Source: UBA7672 sp031419455 | GTDB lineage: Bacteria; Pseudomonadota; Alphaproteobacteria; Caulobacterales; Hyphomonadaceae | Length of the DNA: 64,000 nt | Reading direction: 5' to 3' | NCBI GenBank assembly: GCA_031419455.1 | Contig: JANOKS010000071.1 | Coordinates: 61,443-125,442, forward strand | Part shown: positions 27,800 to 36,309 of the stretch, one piece after another | Layout: every line of letters starts with the position of its first letter | Numbering within the stretch: the first letter of the stretch is position 1 | Translations under genes and position numbers: made by a program | The notes under the pieces: model-generated | Seen by the model: only the letters and a program-made list of their open reading frames with translations | Database searches by the model: none | Told to the model about the DNA's origin: nothing

Positions 27800-28498
27800 A
27801 TGGCAAAGCGCACCCGCACCAAATCGCATCCCCGCCGTTCCCGCGGCAGGTCCGGCTCAACCTCCCTCGTCGTCAGCGCCATTCTCGGCGTGCTGGCGGC
27901 CGCCTGGTATGTGTGGGGCGAGGATGTCGGCGTGCCGTTCCCTGCGCCATCCGGCGGCAGCGCCGAAACGTCTGCGCCGGAGACGCCTGAACCATCCGTC
28001 GCTGAAGCCAATCCGCCGCCCGCGCCGGATGGAGCCATCGTCGGCACGGCGTCCGTCATTGATGCGGATACGCTCGACATCCGCTCCGAACGCATCCGCC
28101 TCGTTGGCGTCGATGCGCCCGAGTCCGGCCAGAAGTGCAAGGACGCGAAAGGCGCGCTCGTGCGTTGCGGCGCCACAGCGGCCAACGCGCTCGATGCGTG
28201 GATCAACCGCAACCCCGTCACCTGCGTTTCCGAAGGCAAGGACCGCTACCAGCGCATCCTCGGCCAGTGTTCCGTCCGCGGGACAAGCATTCAGGACTGG
28301 CTCGTCCGCAACGGTCACGCCGTCGCCTATCGCGACTACTCGACCGAGTTTGTCCCCGCCGAAATCACCGCACGTGACGCCAAGGCGGGCATCTGGTCCG
28401 GCGAATTCGTGATGCCGTGGGACTGGCGCAAGGGCCAGCGGTTGGAGGGCGAGCCGGCCACAAAGAGTATGCAGAATTCCGGCGCAGGCACCCGCTGA
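27800..28498 (+). CDS. Membrane-anchored thermonuclease-like (SNase) protein
   Basis: This 232-aa protein has a basic N-terminus, one transmembrane anchor (about residues 23-41) and an Ala/Pro/Glu linker. A staphylococcal-nuclease-like domain follows from about residue 74: GTASVIDADTLDI, then IRLVGVDAPESGQ with the catalytic Arg and Glu, and DRYQRILGQC with the second Arg. Two Cys pairs may form disulfides. It probably cleaves phosphodiesters outside the cytoplasm. This anchored type is widespread in alphaproteobacteria. Confidence 0.9.
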   Translation: MAKRTRTKSHPRRSRGRSGSTSLVVSAILGVLAAAWYVWGEDVGVPFPAPSGGSAETSAPETPEPSVAEANPPPAPDGAIVGTASVIDADTLDIRSERIRLVGVDAPESGQKCKDAKGALVRCGATAANALDAWINRNPVTCVSEGKDRYQRILGQCSVRGTSIQDWLVRNGHAVAYRDYSTEFVPAEITARDAKAGIWSGEFVMPWDWRKGQRLEGEPATKSMQNSGAGTR

Positions 28499-28559
28499 CC
28501 ACAGGATCACTAGCTTCTTTCCTGACTCACTACAGCAGTCTCAACAGCAAGGCGTGCGA

Positions 28560-28712
28560 TGGTGCTCACCCTCCTCCCCCTTGTGGGGAGGAGGTAGGAG
28601 GTGGGGGGCCTCTCAGCGTTTCGAGACGTTGACTTGTCTCCACCAGCGTACCTGCGGAGCCGCCCCCCTCACCCCACCCTCTCCCCACGAGGGGGAGAGG
28701 GGCGCCTGCTGT
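28560..28712. repeat. Tandem ctcccc/ggggag hairpins in a 296-bp intergenic region
   Basis: Two strong hairpins occur: 28570-28594 (10-bp stem cctcctcccc / ggggaggagg) and about 28677-28702 (ccctctcccc / gggggagaggg). They are separated by 80 bases containing a cgtttcgagacg palindrome. The same motif family appears at 34782, 49392 and 19848. The 28499-28794 interval has no convincing gene. Confidence 0.7.
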
Positions 28713-28794
28713 TCCACTTGCGCTCTCCGTCAGACGTCCTCGCGTTAGACACACTGGACTTGACCCGCACACGCCCTTGCCCCCAAGACTCCCC

Positions 28795-29574
28795 ATGACC
28801 ACCACAAGGCGCATCCTCGTCACCGGCGGCGCGCGACGCGTGGGCCGGCGTCTGTGCGAGCGGCTCTCCGCCGCCGGCCACGCCGTTGTCATCCACGCCA
28901 ACCGTAATGCGACCGAAGCGCTTGAACTCTGCGAGCAACTGCGCGCCAGCAACCCGAACATCTGGACGTGCACCGCCGATCTCGCCGACCACGCCGCCGC
29001 CAGCGCCCTCGTGGGACAGGCAGCGCAACTCGCCGGCGGCCCGCTCAGCGCGCTCGTCAACTCGGCATCGGTCTTCGACTACGATACACCCGGCGCGATG
29101 AAGCCCGACGTGTTCGACCACGCCATGGCGGTCAACCTCCGTGCGCCCGCGCTGCTCTCCGAATGCCTGTTCCGCCAGGCCGACGCGAGCCACGACAATC
29201 TCATCGTCAACATGCTCGACCAGAAGCTCTGGAACATGAATCCGGACTTCTATTCCTACACGATGAGCAAGGCTGGGCTGCTCGCCGCCACCGACATGAT
29301 GGCCCGCGCCTTCGCGCCAAAGGTGCGCGTCAACGCCATTGCCCCCGGCCTGCTTCTGCCGAGCTTCGACCAGAGCCAGGCCGAGTTTGAGATCGCCGCC
29401 AGCCGCAACCCGATGGGCCGCCCCATCGATCTCGACGATGTCGGCGCCGCGCTCGATTTCCTCCTGGCCACGCGCTCGCTCACCGGGCAGGTCATCCATG
29501 TCGACAACGGCCAGCGCCTGCAGTCCAGCGCACGCGACGTGATGTTCGACACGCGCCCCGGGGAAACGCCATGA
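28795..29574 (+). CDS. SDR family oxidoreductase, pteridine reductase (PTR1/FolM)-like
   Basis: This 259-aa short-chain dehydrogenase has the cofactor motif TGGARRVG, which fits the TGxxxRxG pattern of pteridine reductases rather than the classical TGxxxGxG. Also PTR1-like are the stretch NMLDQKLWNMNPDFYSYTMS and the catalytic YTMSK, followed by RVNAIAPGLLLPS. A role in reducing dihydropterins (dihydromonapterin, dihydrobiopterin or dihydrofolate) is inferred. The genes immediately downstream (FolB, four-base ATGA overlap, then a PTPS homologue) support this. ATG 28795 is the start that fits the fold. Confidence 0.88.
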   Translation: MTTTRRILVTGGARRVGRRLCERLSAAGHAVVIHANRNATEALELCEQLRASNPNIWTCTADLADHAAASALVGQAAQLAGGPLSALVNSASVFDYDTPGAMKPDVFDHAMAVNLRAPALLSECLFRQADASHDNLIVNMLDQKLWNMNPDFYSYTMSKAGLLAATDMMARAFAPKVRVNAIAPGLLLPSFDQSQAEFEIAASRNPMGRPIDLDDVGAALDFLLATRSLTGQVIHVDNGQRLQSSARDVMFDTRPGETP

Positions 29575-29969
29575 GCTTCCCCGACTTCTACCTCATCCGT
29601 ATCGGCGGGATCGAAACCTCTGCCTCGATCGGCATTCACGCCTTCGAGCAGGCCGCCCGCCAGCCCCTGCTCGTTTCCGTCACCCTGATGCTGAAGCCGC
29701 CGCCGCCCGCCGACACGATCGAGGGTGTGCAGGACTATGATTTCGTGCGTGAGGGCGTCCTCGCGCTGGTCAACGCCCGCCATTTCAACCTGCAGGAGAC
29801 GCTCTGCGGGGAAATTCTCGATCTCTGCCTGCGTCAGCCCGGCGTGCGGGGGGCAGTTGTGCAGACCAACAAGCCCGACGTATACCCCGGCGTCGCGATC
29901 GTGGCCTGCCGCATGGGGCGGATGGGCCCGTCGCTGCCTAGCTTCCCCTGGTGGACGCTGGACGTCTGA
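29571..29969 (+). CDS. folB: Dihydroneopterin aldolase
   Basis: This 132-aa FolB-family enzyme converts 7,8-dihydroneopterin to 6-hydroxymethyl-dihydropterin in folate synthesis, and it may also epimerise to dihydromonapterin. The family pattern is visible: IRIGGIETSASIGIHAFEQ (residues 9-27) with Glu in the first helix, QDYDFVREGVLALV with the Tyr, and NLQETLCGEILDLCL. The FolB catalytic Lys corresponds to VVQTNKPDV (Lys about residue 102). It overlaps the SDR gene by four bases, and the PTPS gene begins 10 bases after its stop. Confidence 0.93.
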   Translation: MSFPDFYLIRIGGIETSASIGIHAFEQAARQPLLVSVTLMLKPPPPADTIEGVQDYDFVREGVLALVNARHFNLQETLCGEILDLCLRQPGVRGAVVQTNKPDVYPGVAIVACRMGRMGPSLPSFPWWTLDV

Positions 29970-29979
29970 GTTCCGGGTC

Positions 29980-30342
29980 ATGTTCGAGATCAGCGCAACG
30001 GCCAGTTTCGAGGCCAGCCACTATATCGAGGCCGAAGCCGGCGGCGCCCACTATCGCCGCGTGCACGGCCACTCATTCCTCGTGACCGCCAGCGTCGCCT
30101 CCCCGGCGCCCGGCAAGGATGGTTGGGTGATGGACCTTGGCGCGCTGGAGGACCTGCTGAGGCGCGTCCTCTCCGGGCTCGACCACACCGTTCTCAACGA
30201 CGTGCCAGGCCTTGAGAAGCCGACATTCGAGCATATCCTCCTCTGGATCGAGTCGCGGATGAAGGCCGAGGGCGTTTGCCCCTCCCGCGTTGAGATCGAG
30301 CGGCCTACATTACGACAGCGGGCGGTCTACACGCCCCGATAA
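29980..30342 (+). CDS. 6-pyruvoyl/6-carboxy-tetrahydropterin synthase homologue lacking the catalytic Cys
   Basis: This 120-aa member of the PTPS/QueD fold has the zinc ligands His14 (SFEASH), His29 and His31 (HGH) and the Asp68-His69 dyad of LDHTVLND. In QueD and PTPS a Cys sits four residues before HGH. Here that position (residue 25) is Tyr (HYRRVHGHSF), and the C-terminal CTAGC of QueD is absent. Glu105 or Glu107 probably anchors the pterin. The fold and zinc site are kept but the standard base is not, so the reaction may differ from preQ0 or biopterin synthesis. The neighbours are FolB and a pteridine-reductase-like SDR. Confidence 0.9.
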   Translation: MFEISATASFEASHYIEAEAGGAHYRRVHGHSFLVTASVASPAPGKDGWVMDLGALEDLLRRVLSGLDHTVLNDVPGLEKPTFEHILLWIESRMKAEGVCPSRVEIERPTLRQRAVYTPR

Positions 30343-30354
30343 GGAGCCCGACCC

Positions 30355-30813
30355 ATGGCCAAGCCCAGCGAACCGAAAAAGCCTGCCCCCCAATCCACGG
30401 CAAAATCAAAAGGCGGCGAAACGCCGGTGAGTTCGAAAGAGACGCCCACGCCAGCGAAGTCGAAAACCGGCAACACGCCCGAAACCCGTCCGCCGGCCCA
30501 GGCCAAGGGCAAGGCGGCGCCATCGCCCAAGTCCGGCGCCAAACCGGGCGACCACACCGAGGCCACCGGCCACGATCACGCCAGCCAGTCCGAGCACGCC
30601 AAGGCGCTATGGCAGAAGCTGCACGGCACATCCGACCAGCGCACCAAGGGCGGCCCCCCCGGCGCCGGCGCGCCGAAGAAAGGCTTCGATCCGAAGCAGT
30701 TCAAGGGCGGCGGTAAATCCTTCGGTGGCGGCGCCGCCAGCCAGATGCTGCGCCGTACCCAGGGCAAGGGCGGTGGAGGAGGCGGTGGCGGCGGTGGTGG
30801 CGGCGGCGCCTGA
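30355..30813 (+). CDS. Low-complexity, basic, disordered protein with poly-Gly tail
   Basis: This 152-aa protein starts at ATG 30355 after AAGGAG, 12 bases past the PTPS stop. The first 70 residues are almost only Lys, Pro, Ala, Ser, Thr and Gly, then comes a short possibly structured stretch (SQSEHAKALWQKLHGTSDQR). A Gly/Lys-rich segment and 13 consecutive Gly then lead to the last Ala. No signal peptide is present. It could bind nucleic acid or be an assembly scaffold. The Gly run comes from mixed ggc/ggt/gga codons, so it is not a homopolymer error. It ends 5 bases from the convergent ABC-F gene. Confidence 0.7.
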   Translation: MAKPSEPKKPAPQSTAKSKGGETPVSSKETPTPAKSKTGNTPETRPPAQAKGKAAPSPKSGAKPGDHTEATGHDHASQSEHAKALWQKLHGTSDQRTKGGPPGAGAPKKGFDPKQFKGGGKSFGGGAASQMLRRTQGKGGGGGGGGGGGGGA

Positions 30814-30818
30814 GCGCC

Positions 30819-32723
30819 CTACTGCTCCGCATCCTCCAGCGCAGCGAGCCATTCTGCCTCAGCTGCATCGAGTTGCGCCTGCACTTTTGCGCGGGCTTTC
30901 AGCTTTGCCTCTGCATCCGCTTTGTGCGTGAACGTACCAGGATCGCCAAGGTCGCGGTCGAGCAGTTCGAGCGCGGCGCGCGCTTTCTCGACGTCCTTCT
31001 CGGCTATCTCGATGCGGTGCTTCTGCTTGAACGACATTTTTGGCGCGGGCTTCGGCTTGTCGTACCCACCAGCTGAGGACGCGCCAGACTTCTCCGCAGC
31101 GGCTGCAATCTCCGCGCGTGCGATGGCGTGCTGCTTGTCTTCGTTGGGGCGATCCGCGGCCAGCACCAGCGCCTTGTAGTCCGCAAGATCGCCGTCATAG
31201 ACGCGCGCCTTGCCGTCCTTCACCAGCCACAACCGGTCCGCCGTCGCCTCTGCGAGATAAGTGTCGTGGGTGATGACCAGCAGCGCGCCATTGAACTCGT
31301 TCAGCGCATAGATCAGCGCCTCGCGGCTATCGATGTCGAGGTGCGAGGTCGGTTCGTCGAGAATGAGAATGTGCGGCTTCTTGTAGGTGGTCAGCCCCAT
31401 CAGCAGGCGCACCTTCTCGCCGCCGGATAGCTTGTCGACCTTCGTCTCGCACTTTTCATGGCCGAAGCCGAACTGGGCCGCGAGCGAGCGGACCTGCGCC
31501 TGGCCGGCATTCGGAAGCAGATCCTTCACGTGATCGAGCACGGTCTCGCCGGCGCGTAGTTCGTCCAACTGGTCCTGGCTGAAATAGCCGATGCGCAGGT
31601 TCTTCGACGCGCGGCGCAGGCCCTGCAGCAGAGGCAGTTTCTGCGCGATTGACTTGACCAGCGTGGTCTTCCCCTGCCCGTTGGCGCCGACGATGGCGAT
31701 ACGGTCATCGAAATCGAGACGCAGACTGACACGGTCCAGCACAGGCTTGCCGGCAGCGTAGCCCATGTCGACCTTGTCGAGTTCGAGAATGGGGGACGCG
31801 AGTTCCTCGACCTCATAGAATTTGAACGGGATGGTGCGCTCGGCCAGCGGCACCGTGATGACCGTCATCTTCTCGAGCATCTTCATACGGCTTTGCGCCT
31901 GAGCAGCCTTGGATGCCTTTGCCTTGAAGCGGTCGATGAAAGACTGCATGTGGGCGCGCTGGACGTCCTGCTTTTCCTTCTGCGCCGCAAGGTGTTGCGT
32001 GCGTTCCGCGCGGCGTTGGAGGTAAGTGTCATAGCCGCCAGCGCTCAGCACCAGCTTGGTATTCTCCACCGCAAGGATGTGCGTCACCGAACGATTGAGC
32101 AGATCGCGATCATGGCTGACGATCACCACGGTGTTCGGATACTTGCGCAGATAGACTTCAAGCCAGGCCGCGCCTTCAAGATCCAGATAGTTCGTCGGCT
32201 CGTCCAGCATCAAAAGCTCGGGCCGCGCAAACAGCACGCCGCCGAGCGCTGCACGCATCCGCCAGCCACCGGAGAATTCCTTGCACGCGCGGCTGAGATC
32301 GTTCTGCGTGAAGCCGAGGCCGACGAGAATTTCCGCCGCCCGCGCCTCGCCCGACCACGCATCGATGTCGGCCAGCCGCATGTGGATCTCGCCGATCCGG
32401 TCCGGGTCCTCGCACGTGTCGGCCTCGCGCATCAGGCTGGCGCGTTCGGCATCGGCTTCAAGCACCACGTCCAGAAGCGTCTTGTCGTCGGCCGGCACTT
32501 CCTGCAGCACATAGCCCATCTTGGCGCCGCGATTAATCCGCACGGAACCATCGCCATTCTCGCCCTTGCCCAGCTCCTCGCGGATGATGCGCAGCAGGGT
32601 GGACTTGCCCGTGCCATTGCGGCCGACCAGCCCGACCTTCCAGCCATCCGCCACCTGCGCCGACGCCCCCTCGAACAGGGGCCGGCCATCGATCCGGAAC
32701 GTCAGGTCATTGATCTGGAGCAT
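30819..32723 (-). CDS. ABC-F family ATPase (Uup/EttA-like ribosome-associated)
   Basis: This 634-aa cytoplasmic protein has two ATPase domains and no membrane segments. Domain 1 has GRNGTGKST (residues 34-42), signature FSGGWRMRAALG and LLMLDEPTNYLDLEG. Domain 2 has GANGQGKTT, LSGGEKVRLLMG and ILILDEPTSHLDID. A charged linker with Arg/Lys/Gln-rich helices lies between the domains. The C-terminal 70 residues form a coiled coil (EKDVEKARAALELLDRDLGD), as in Uup. Such proteins act on ribosomes or DNA repair intermediates. Start: ATG 32723, matching the usual MLxINxL beginning; no good ribosome site is visible, and a TTG at 32786 is the alternative. Confidence 0.93.
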   Translation of the reverse strand: MLQINDLTFRIDGRPLFEGASAQVADGWKVGLVGRNGTGKSTLLRIIREELGKGENGDGSVRINRGAKMGYVLQEVPADDKTLLDVVLEADAERASLMREADTCEDPDRIGEIHMRLADIDAWSGEARAAEILVGLGFTQNDLSRACKEFSGGWRMRAALGGVLFARPELLMLDEPTNYLDLEGAAWLEVYLRKYPNTVVIVSHDRDLLNRSVTHILAVENTKLVLSAGGYDTYLQRRAERTQHLAAQKEKQDVQRAHMQSFIDRFKAKASKAAQAQSRMKMLEKMTVITVPLAERTIPFKFYEVEELASPILELDKVDMGYAAGKPVLDRVSLRLDFDDRIAIVGANGQGKTTLVKSIAQKLPLLQGLRRASKNLRIGYFSQDQLDELRAGETVLDHVKDLLPNAGQAQVRSLAAQFGFGHEKCETKVDKLSGGEKVRLLMGLTTYKKPHILILDEPTSHLDIDSREALIYALNEFNGALLVITHDTYLAEATADRLWLVKDGKARVYDGDLADYKALVLAADRPNEDKQHAIARAEIAAAAEKSGASSAGGYDKPKPAPKMSFKQKHRIEIAEKDVEKARAALELLDRDLGDPGTFTHKADAEAKLKARAKVQAQLDAAEAEWLAALEDAEQ

Positions 32724-32832
32724 GGCGGGGGAGGATTTCTTGGCGTCTTTTGCCGCCCGTATGACGGCTTGGCCGCGGTGCGTCAAACACTGAACCTGCG
32801 GCCATTCCGTCCGCTTCGCCGCCGGAAAAGCA

Positions 32833-32862
32833 AAAGGCCCGGCCGTTTCCAGCCGGGCCTTT
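32833..32862 (-). terminator. Rho-independent terminator of the TonB operon
   Basis: A perfect 11-bp stem (aaaggcccggc / gccgggccttt) with an 8-base loop is followed on the minus strand by ttttgctttt. It lies 24 bases downstream of the stop at 32886. Confidence 0.88.
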
Positions 32863-32885
32863 CCTTGTTCACTGCGCCGAAGCGA

Positions 32886-34127
32886 CTACGATTTCGAGAT
32901 CGCGATCCACGTCTTGGCCAGCCAGGCCGCGCCATTGTCAGCCTTGATCGACTGCCAGGTCTTGACAGCGTCGGCTTTCTTGCCGCCCTTGAACTGGGCG
33001 ACGCCGAGACGGAGCTTTACGAGATCGACCGTTCCCACAGGCATTTCGCCTTTGACGAGCGCCTTGTTGAACAGCTCGATCGCCTTGGTCGCGTTGCCGG
33101 CGGCGAGATAGCCTTCGGCCACGTTCGCATAGGGCTCGCCTCCAACGCGCGTCGCGGCGGTGGCTTCGCTCTTGGCCAGTTCGGTCGCCTTGTCCGCAGC
33201 GGCCTTCTTGGTCATTGAATCGACGATCGCCTTGTGCTTCGCGACGTTGGCATCGCCCGCCTTGACCAGCACAGCCCATGCGTTGGCGGCCTCGACCGCG
33301 ATGCCGCGGTTGCGCGCCGCTTCCGCCATCGCGAACTGCTCGTCCGGCTTCAGCTTCACCTTGGCGGCTTCCATGGCGCGGAAGACGTCGAGCGACGCGT
33401 CGTTGGAGCGGTAGTTCGGCTCCTTCTTCGTGCGCTCGATCAGCATGCGCCAGTAGGTGTCGTTGCCCATCGACGGCGCGATGCGCTCGAGCGTCTTGTA
33501 GTACTCGTCCATCTTGTTCTGCCCGGCGAGGGCGTTGAGCAGGATGTTGTAATGGGTGGCCGTCGGTTTGCCGTTCGCGATGGCCTTGTTGATTGCGGAC
33601 TGCGCGCCGGCGAAATTCTTGGCCTCGAGTTCCTTCTTGGCGACGAAAGCGTGCTCGGTCGATGTGCCGCCATAGGCCGCGATGTTGGCCTTGGTCTGCT
33701 GCAGCGCCTTGGCTGCATTGCCGGCGTCGGAATAGCGCCCGGCCAGCATCTGGTCGTAGTTCTTGGTCAGGCTGCCCGGCAGTCCGCCGGCGGCCTTGGC
33801 TTTCTCGATGGCGCTGATGCAGCCCTGATGGTTCTTGATGGAGCCGTCGCAGCTGGCGGCGACGCGGATCTGCTCGACCGCTCCACGCTGCTGGGCGCCC
33901 GAGGCGTGCGGCGCCGCGGCGTCTGCCTTGGCGAGCGCCTGGCTCCAGTTGCGTGAATTCATCGCGGCCTGGGCGGCCTGGATGTTCTCGACGAACTCCT
34001 TCTTCGCCGTGACCTTCTGCGCGTAAGCCGCAGGAGCCATTGCTACGCTGGCTGCGCCGAGCGCGCCGAGCAAGCCGAGGCCCAGTGCGGGCAGGCTGTT
34101 GCGCAGGGTTTTGCCGAACGTCTGCAT
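32886..34127 (-). CDS. Exported TPR-like helical-repeat protein, last gene of the TonB operon
   Basis: This 413-aa protein has a signal peptide (MAPAAYAQ, about residue 36) and then degenerate 34-residue helical pairs typical of tetratricopeptide repeats, for example NWSQALAKADAAAPHASG and YLAAGNATKAIELFNKALVK. It follows the two exbD genes with a 212-base gap and ends at a strong terminator. GGAGGAA precedes the ATG. TPR proteins next to ExbB/ExbD are common in Caulobacterales and Sphingomonadales; a scaffold role in the periplasm is inferred. Confidence 0.85.
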   Translation of the reverse strand: MQTFGKTLRNSLPALGLGLLGALGAASVAMAPAAYAQKVTAKKEFVENIQAAQAAMNSRNWSQALAKADAAAPHASGAQQRGAVEQIRVAASCDGSIKNHQGCISAIEKAKAAGGLPGSLTKNYDQMLAGRYSDAGNAAKALQQTKANIAAYGGTSTEHAFVAKKELEAKNFAGAQSAINKAIANGKPTATHYNILLNALAGQNKMDEYYKTLERIAPSMGNDTYWRMLIERTKKEPNYRSNDASLDVFRAMEAAKVKLKPDEQFAMAEAARNRGIAVEAANAWAVLVKAGDANVAKHKAIVDSMTKKAAADKATELAKSEATAATRVGGEPYANVAEGYLAAGNATKAIELFNKALVKGEMPVGTVDLVKLRLGVAQFKGGKKADAVKTWQSIKADNGAAWLAKTWIAISKS

Positions 34128-34338
34128 GTTATTCCTCCACCTTCATTCCGATCTGCGTTCCGATCAGGCTATGGGCTCGATATAGCGGGCCACGCCCCAT
34201 CCTCAACTCGATTCACGCAGCTTCAACTGCGTTAGGCGGCCCCCGGCCATCGGACGGGCACCGCCTGCAACTTCACCGGGCAGAATGCGGCGAGATCAAG
34301 TTCGCCGGATCACGCCCCAATCACTTTGCCGGGGGGCA

Positions 34339-34764
34339 TCACGTTCCCCCGATCACGCCCATCTTCTTGAGGCCGTTGCGCTGTGCGGACGCCATCACGT
34401 GGGCGACCACGCCATACTGCGCCTGACGGTCCGGTTCGATGTGGATCTCGGGTTGAAGGTCGCCTTGCTTGACGCCCTCGATCTTCATGCGCTGGTCGAG
34501 CAGCTGACGGCTCACAGGCTCGCCCATCCACTGAATCTCGCCGCTGAAACTGATCATGATGCGGATCGGATCGGGCATGTCTTCCGGCGGGGGCGGCTGG
34601 TTCGGCGGCGGCGGCAGCGGTGTATCCAGCTTCACGGCGTGGCGCTGCGGCGGCAGCGTCACGATCAGCATTATCAGCAACACCAGCATCACGTCGATCA
34701 GCGGCGTGGTGTTGATTTCCGAGAGCGGCTCGCCTTCTTGGGCTTCGCCTACCTGCATCGACAT
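34339..34764 (-). CDS. exbD: Biopolymer transport protein ExbD (second copy)
   Basis: This 141-aa ExbD/TolR-family proton-channel subunit has a short cytoplasmic N-terminus and one transmembrane helix bearing the functional Asp in INTTPLIDVMLVLLIMLIVT. A periplasmic domain preceded by a Pro-rich segment (LPPPPNQPPPPEDMPDP) follows. It works with ExbB to harness the proton-motive force for TonB. It is the second of two consecutive exbD genes; the copies differ in periplasmic sequence and may form a hetero-oligomer. Confidence 0.93.
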   Translation of the reverse strand: MSMQVGEAQEGEPLSEINTTPLIDVMLVLLIMLIVTLPPQRHAVKLDTPLPPPPNQPPPPEDMPDPIRIMISFSGEIQWMGEPVSRQLLDQRMKIEGVKQGDLQPEIHIEPDRQAQYGVVAHVMASAQRNGLKKMGVIGGT

Positions 34765-34781
34765 CAGGAACTACTCCTATG

Positions 34782-34805
34782 TCCCTCCCCCATCAGGGGG
34801 AGGGA
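34782..34805. repeat. ctcccc/ggggag hairpin between the exbD genes
   Basis: A perfect 10-bp stem (tccctccccc / gggggaggga, loop atca) lies in the 56-base gap between the exbD copies. It might tune mRNA stability or translation of the distal genes. Confidence 0.7.
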
Positions 34806-34820
34806 ATTTACACGTCATCA

Positions 34821-35267
34821 CTATCTGCGTATGGGCGCCTTGGTGATGAAGCCGACCTTCAGGATACCCGCCCGCTGGGCGATGTTGACCACCTTGCCGA
34901 CTTCAAAGTAGGGCGTGGTGAGGTCTCCACGGATATGCACTTCGGGCTGCGGGTCGTCGCGCGCCACGACGGCGAGGCGCGAGGCCAGCTGGCTTTCAGT
35001 GATCTCCGACAGGTTCCAGAACACGGCGCCATCGGGACGGACGGAGAGGTTTATGTTCTCCTTCCGCGGGACGACGACCACGTTCCTTTCGTTCGGCAAG
35101 TCGACCGGAATGCTCGCGACGGCGACCGGGATGGTGATCAGGAAGATGATCAGCATCACGAGCATGATGTCGACGAGCGGGGTGGTGTTGATCGTCGAGT
35201 TGACGGGGGATTCCTCCTCCTCAACCAGCGATATGCCACCGCCTGAGCCTATGACTTCATCGGACAT
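34821..35267 (-). CDS. exbD: Biopolymer transport protein ExbD (first copy)
   Basis: This 148-aa ExbD has an acidic cytoplasmic N-terminus and a transmembrane helix with the conserved Asp (INTTPLVDIMLVMLIIFLIT). The periplasmic domain ends VNIAQRAGILKVGFITKAP. It is encoded 25 bases after exbB, so the two are co-translated. Confidence 0.94.
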   Translation of the reverse strand: MSDEVIGSGGGISLVEEEESPVNSTINTTPLVDIMLVMLIIFLITIPVAVASIPVDLPNERNVVVVPRKENINLSVRPDGAVFWNLSEITESQLASRLAVVARDDPQPEVHIRGDLTTPYFEVGKVVNIAQRAGILKVGFITKAPIRR

Positions 35268-35292
35268 GTTCGGCTCTCCCTACGCGATACAC

Positions 35293-36180
35293 TTAGGCCT
35301 TGGTCGACGAAGCCATCAGCTTGTCGACGTCGTAGGCGAAGTGACGGGCGGCATCCGAGATGTTCTTGTTCCGGCGGCCGAGCAGGTTGTAGAAGATAAC
35401 CGCCGGGACGGCGACCGCGAGACCAATGGCGGTCATGATGAGAGCTTCACCGACAGGGCCGGCGACTTTCTCGATCGATGCGTCGCCCGAAGCGGTGATG
35501 CGGATCAGCGCCTGGACGATGCCCCACACCGTGCCGAACAGTCCGACGAACGGGCAGATGGCGCCGACCGTGGCCAGGAAGGCCATGCCGCCCTGCAGAC
35601 GGAGGTTGACGCGCTCAAGTTCGATGCCGATCTGGTGCGACATGCGGTCGGAGCGCGTAATCCGCGCGCCGAGACCGGCCTGGGCCGAGTTGGCCTGGGC
35701 AATCGCGCCTTCGGCAACCGAACGGAACGCGTTGTTGCGGCCGAGCAGGTCGAGGCCTTCATCGAGCGTGTTGGCGTCCCAGAAGGCCGGGATCTTCTTC
35801 ATGTGGGCCGACAGGATGAACTGGTCGACGGCCTTGGTGACCGCGATGTAGATCGAGCCCGCGAACATCAGGATCATCAGGACCAGCGTGGCCTTGGCAA
35901 CGACGTCGCCTTCGTTCCAGACCGCCATGACCGAGAAGGCGTCCGCGACAGACTCGCCGGCTGCGCTCTCTTCACCTTCCGCCGCAGCGGGTTCAGCGGC
36001 CGGGGCGGCAGCCTCCGGAACAGCCGGGGCGGCTTCTTCCGTCGGCAGCATCGGCGGAGCATCCGTTGGCTGTTGCGCCATGGCTGTCATCGGCATGAAC
36101 AGCATCGCAAGCGCGGCAAGCAACAGTCTTACCGGATTGGACTGCCGCTTCAGCCCGTCCCCAAGATACGCCATCTTCAT
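35293..36180 (-). CDS. exbB: MotA/TolQ/ExbB proton channel protein ExbB
   Basis: This 295-aa inner-membrane channel energises TonB. It carries a signal-like N-terminus (LLAALAMLFMPMTAMAQ) and a roughly 60-residue Ala/Glu/Pro-rich periplasmic extension, as in the long form of ExbB. The first transmembrane helix (ATLVLMILMFAGSIYIAV) follows. The second and third are in GGMAFLATVGAICPFVGLFG and AIGLAVAVPAVIFYN, with the conserved EALIMTAIGL region. ATG 36180 follows AGGAGAAGACGGTT. Confidence 0.94.
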   Translation of the reverse strand: MKMAYLGDGLKRQSNPVRLLLAALAMLFMPMTAMAQQPTDAPPMLPTEEAAPAVPEAAAPAAEPAAAEGEESAAGESVADAFSVMAVWNEGDVVAKATLVLMILMFAGSIYIAVTKAVDQFILSAHMKKIPAFWDANTLDEGLDLLGRNNAFRSVAEGAIAQANSAQAGLGARITRSDRMSHQIGIELERVNLRLQGGMAFLATVGAICPFVGLFGTVWGIVQALIRITASGDASIEKVAGPVGEALIMTAIGLAVAVPAVIFYNLLGRRNKNISDAARHFAYDVDKLMASSTKA

Positions 36181-36309
36181 AACCGTCTTCTCCTCATTCG
36201 GGTCACCCCGAGACCACTTGCAGCGGCGCGAAGCTATCCCTTCGTCCGCATCACCATAAACCCGTTTGAGCGCCAATCCCCCAGCGCGTCTGCTGACCAG
36301 CCGCCCTTG

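Noticed and set aside
27700..28239. N-terminal extension of purA
   Set aside because: PurA proteins start at the VVGAQWGDEGKGK motif; ATG 27699 has a ribosome site, and the extension is antisense to the nuclease gene.
30770..30812. The Gly tract as a homopolymer or frameshift artefact
   Set aside because: The codons are mixed ggc, ggt and gga, with no base run longer than a few, and the stop follows in frame.
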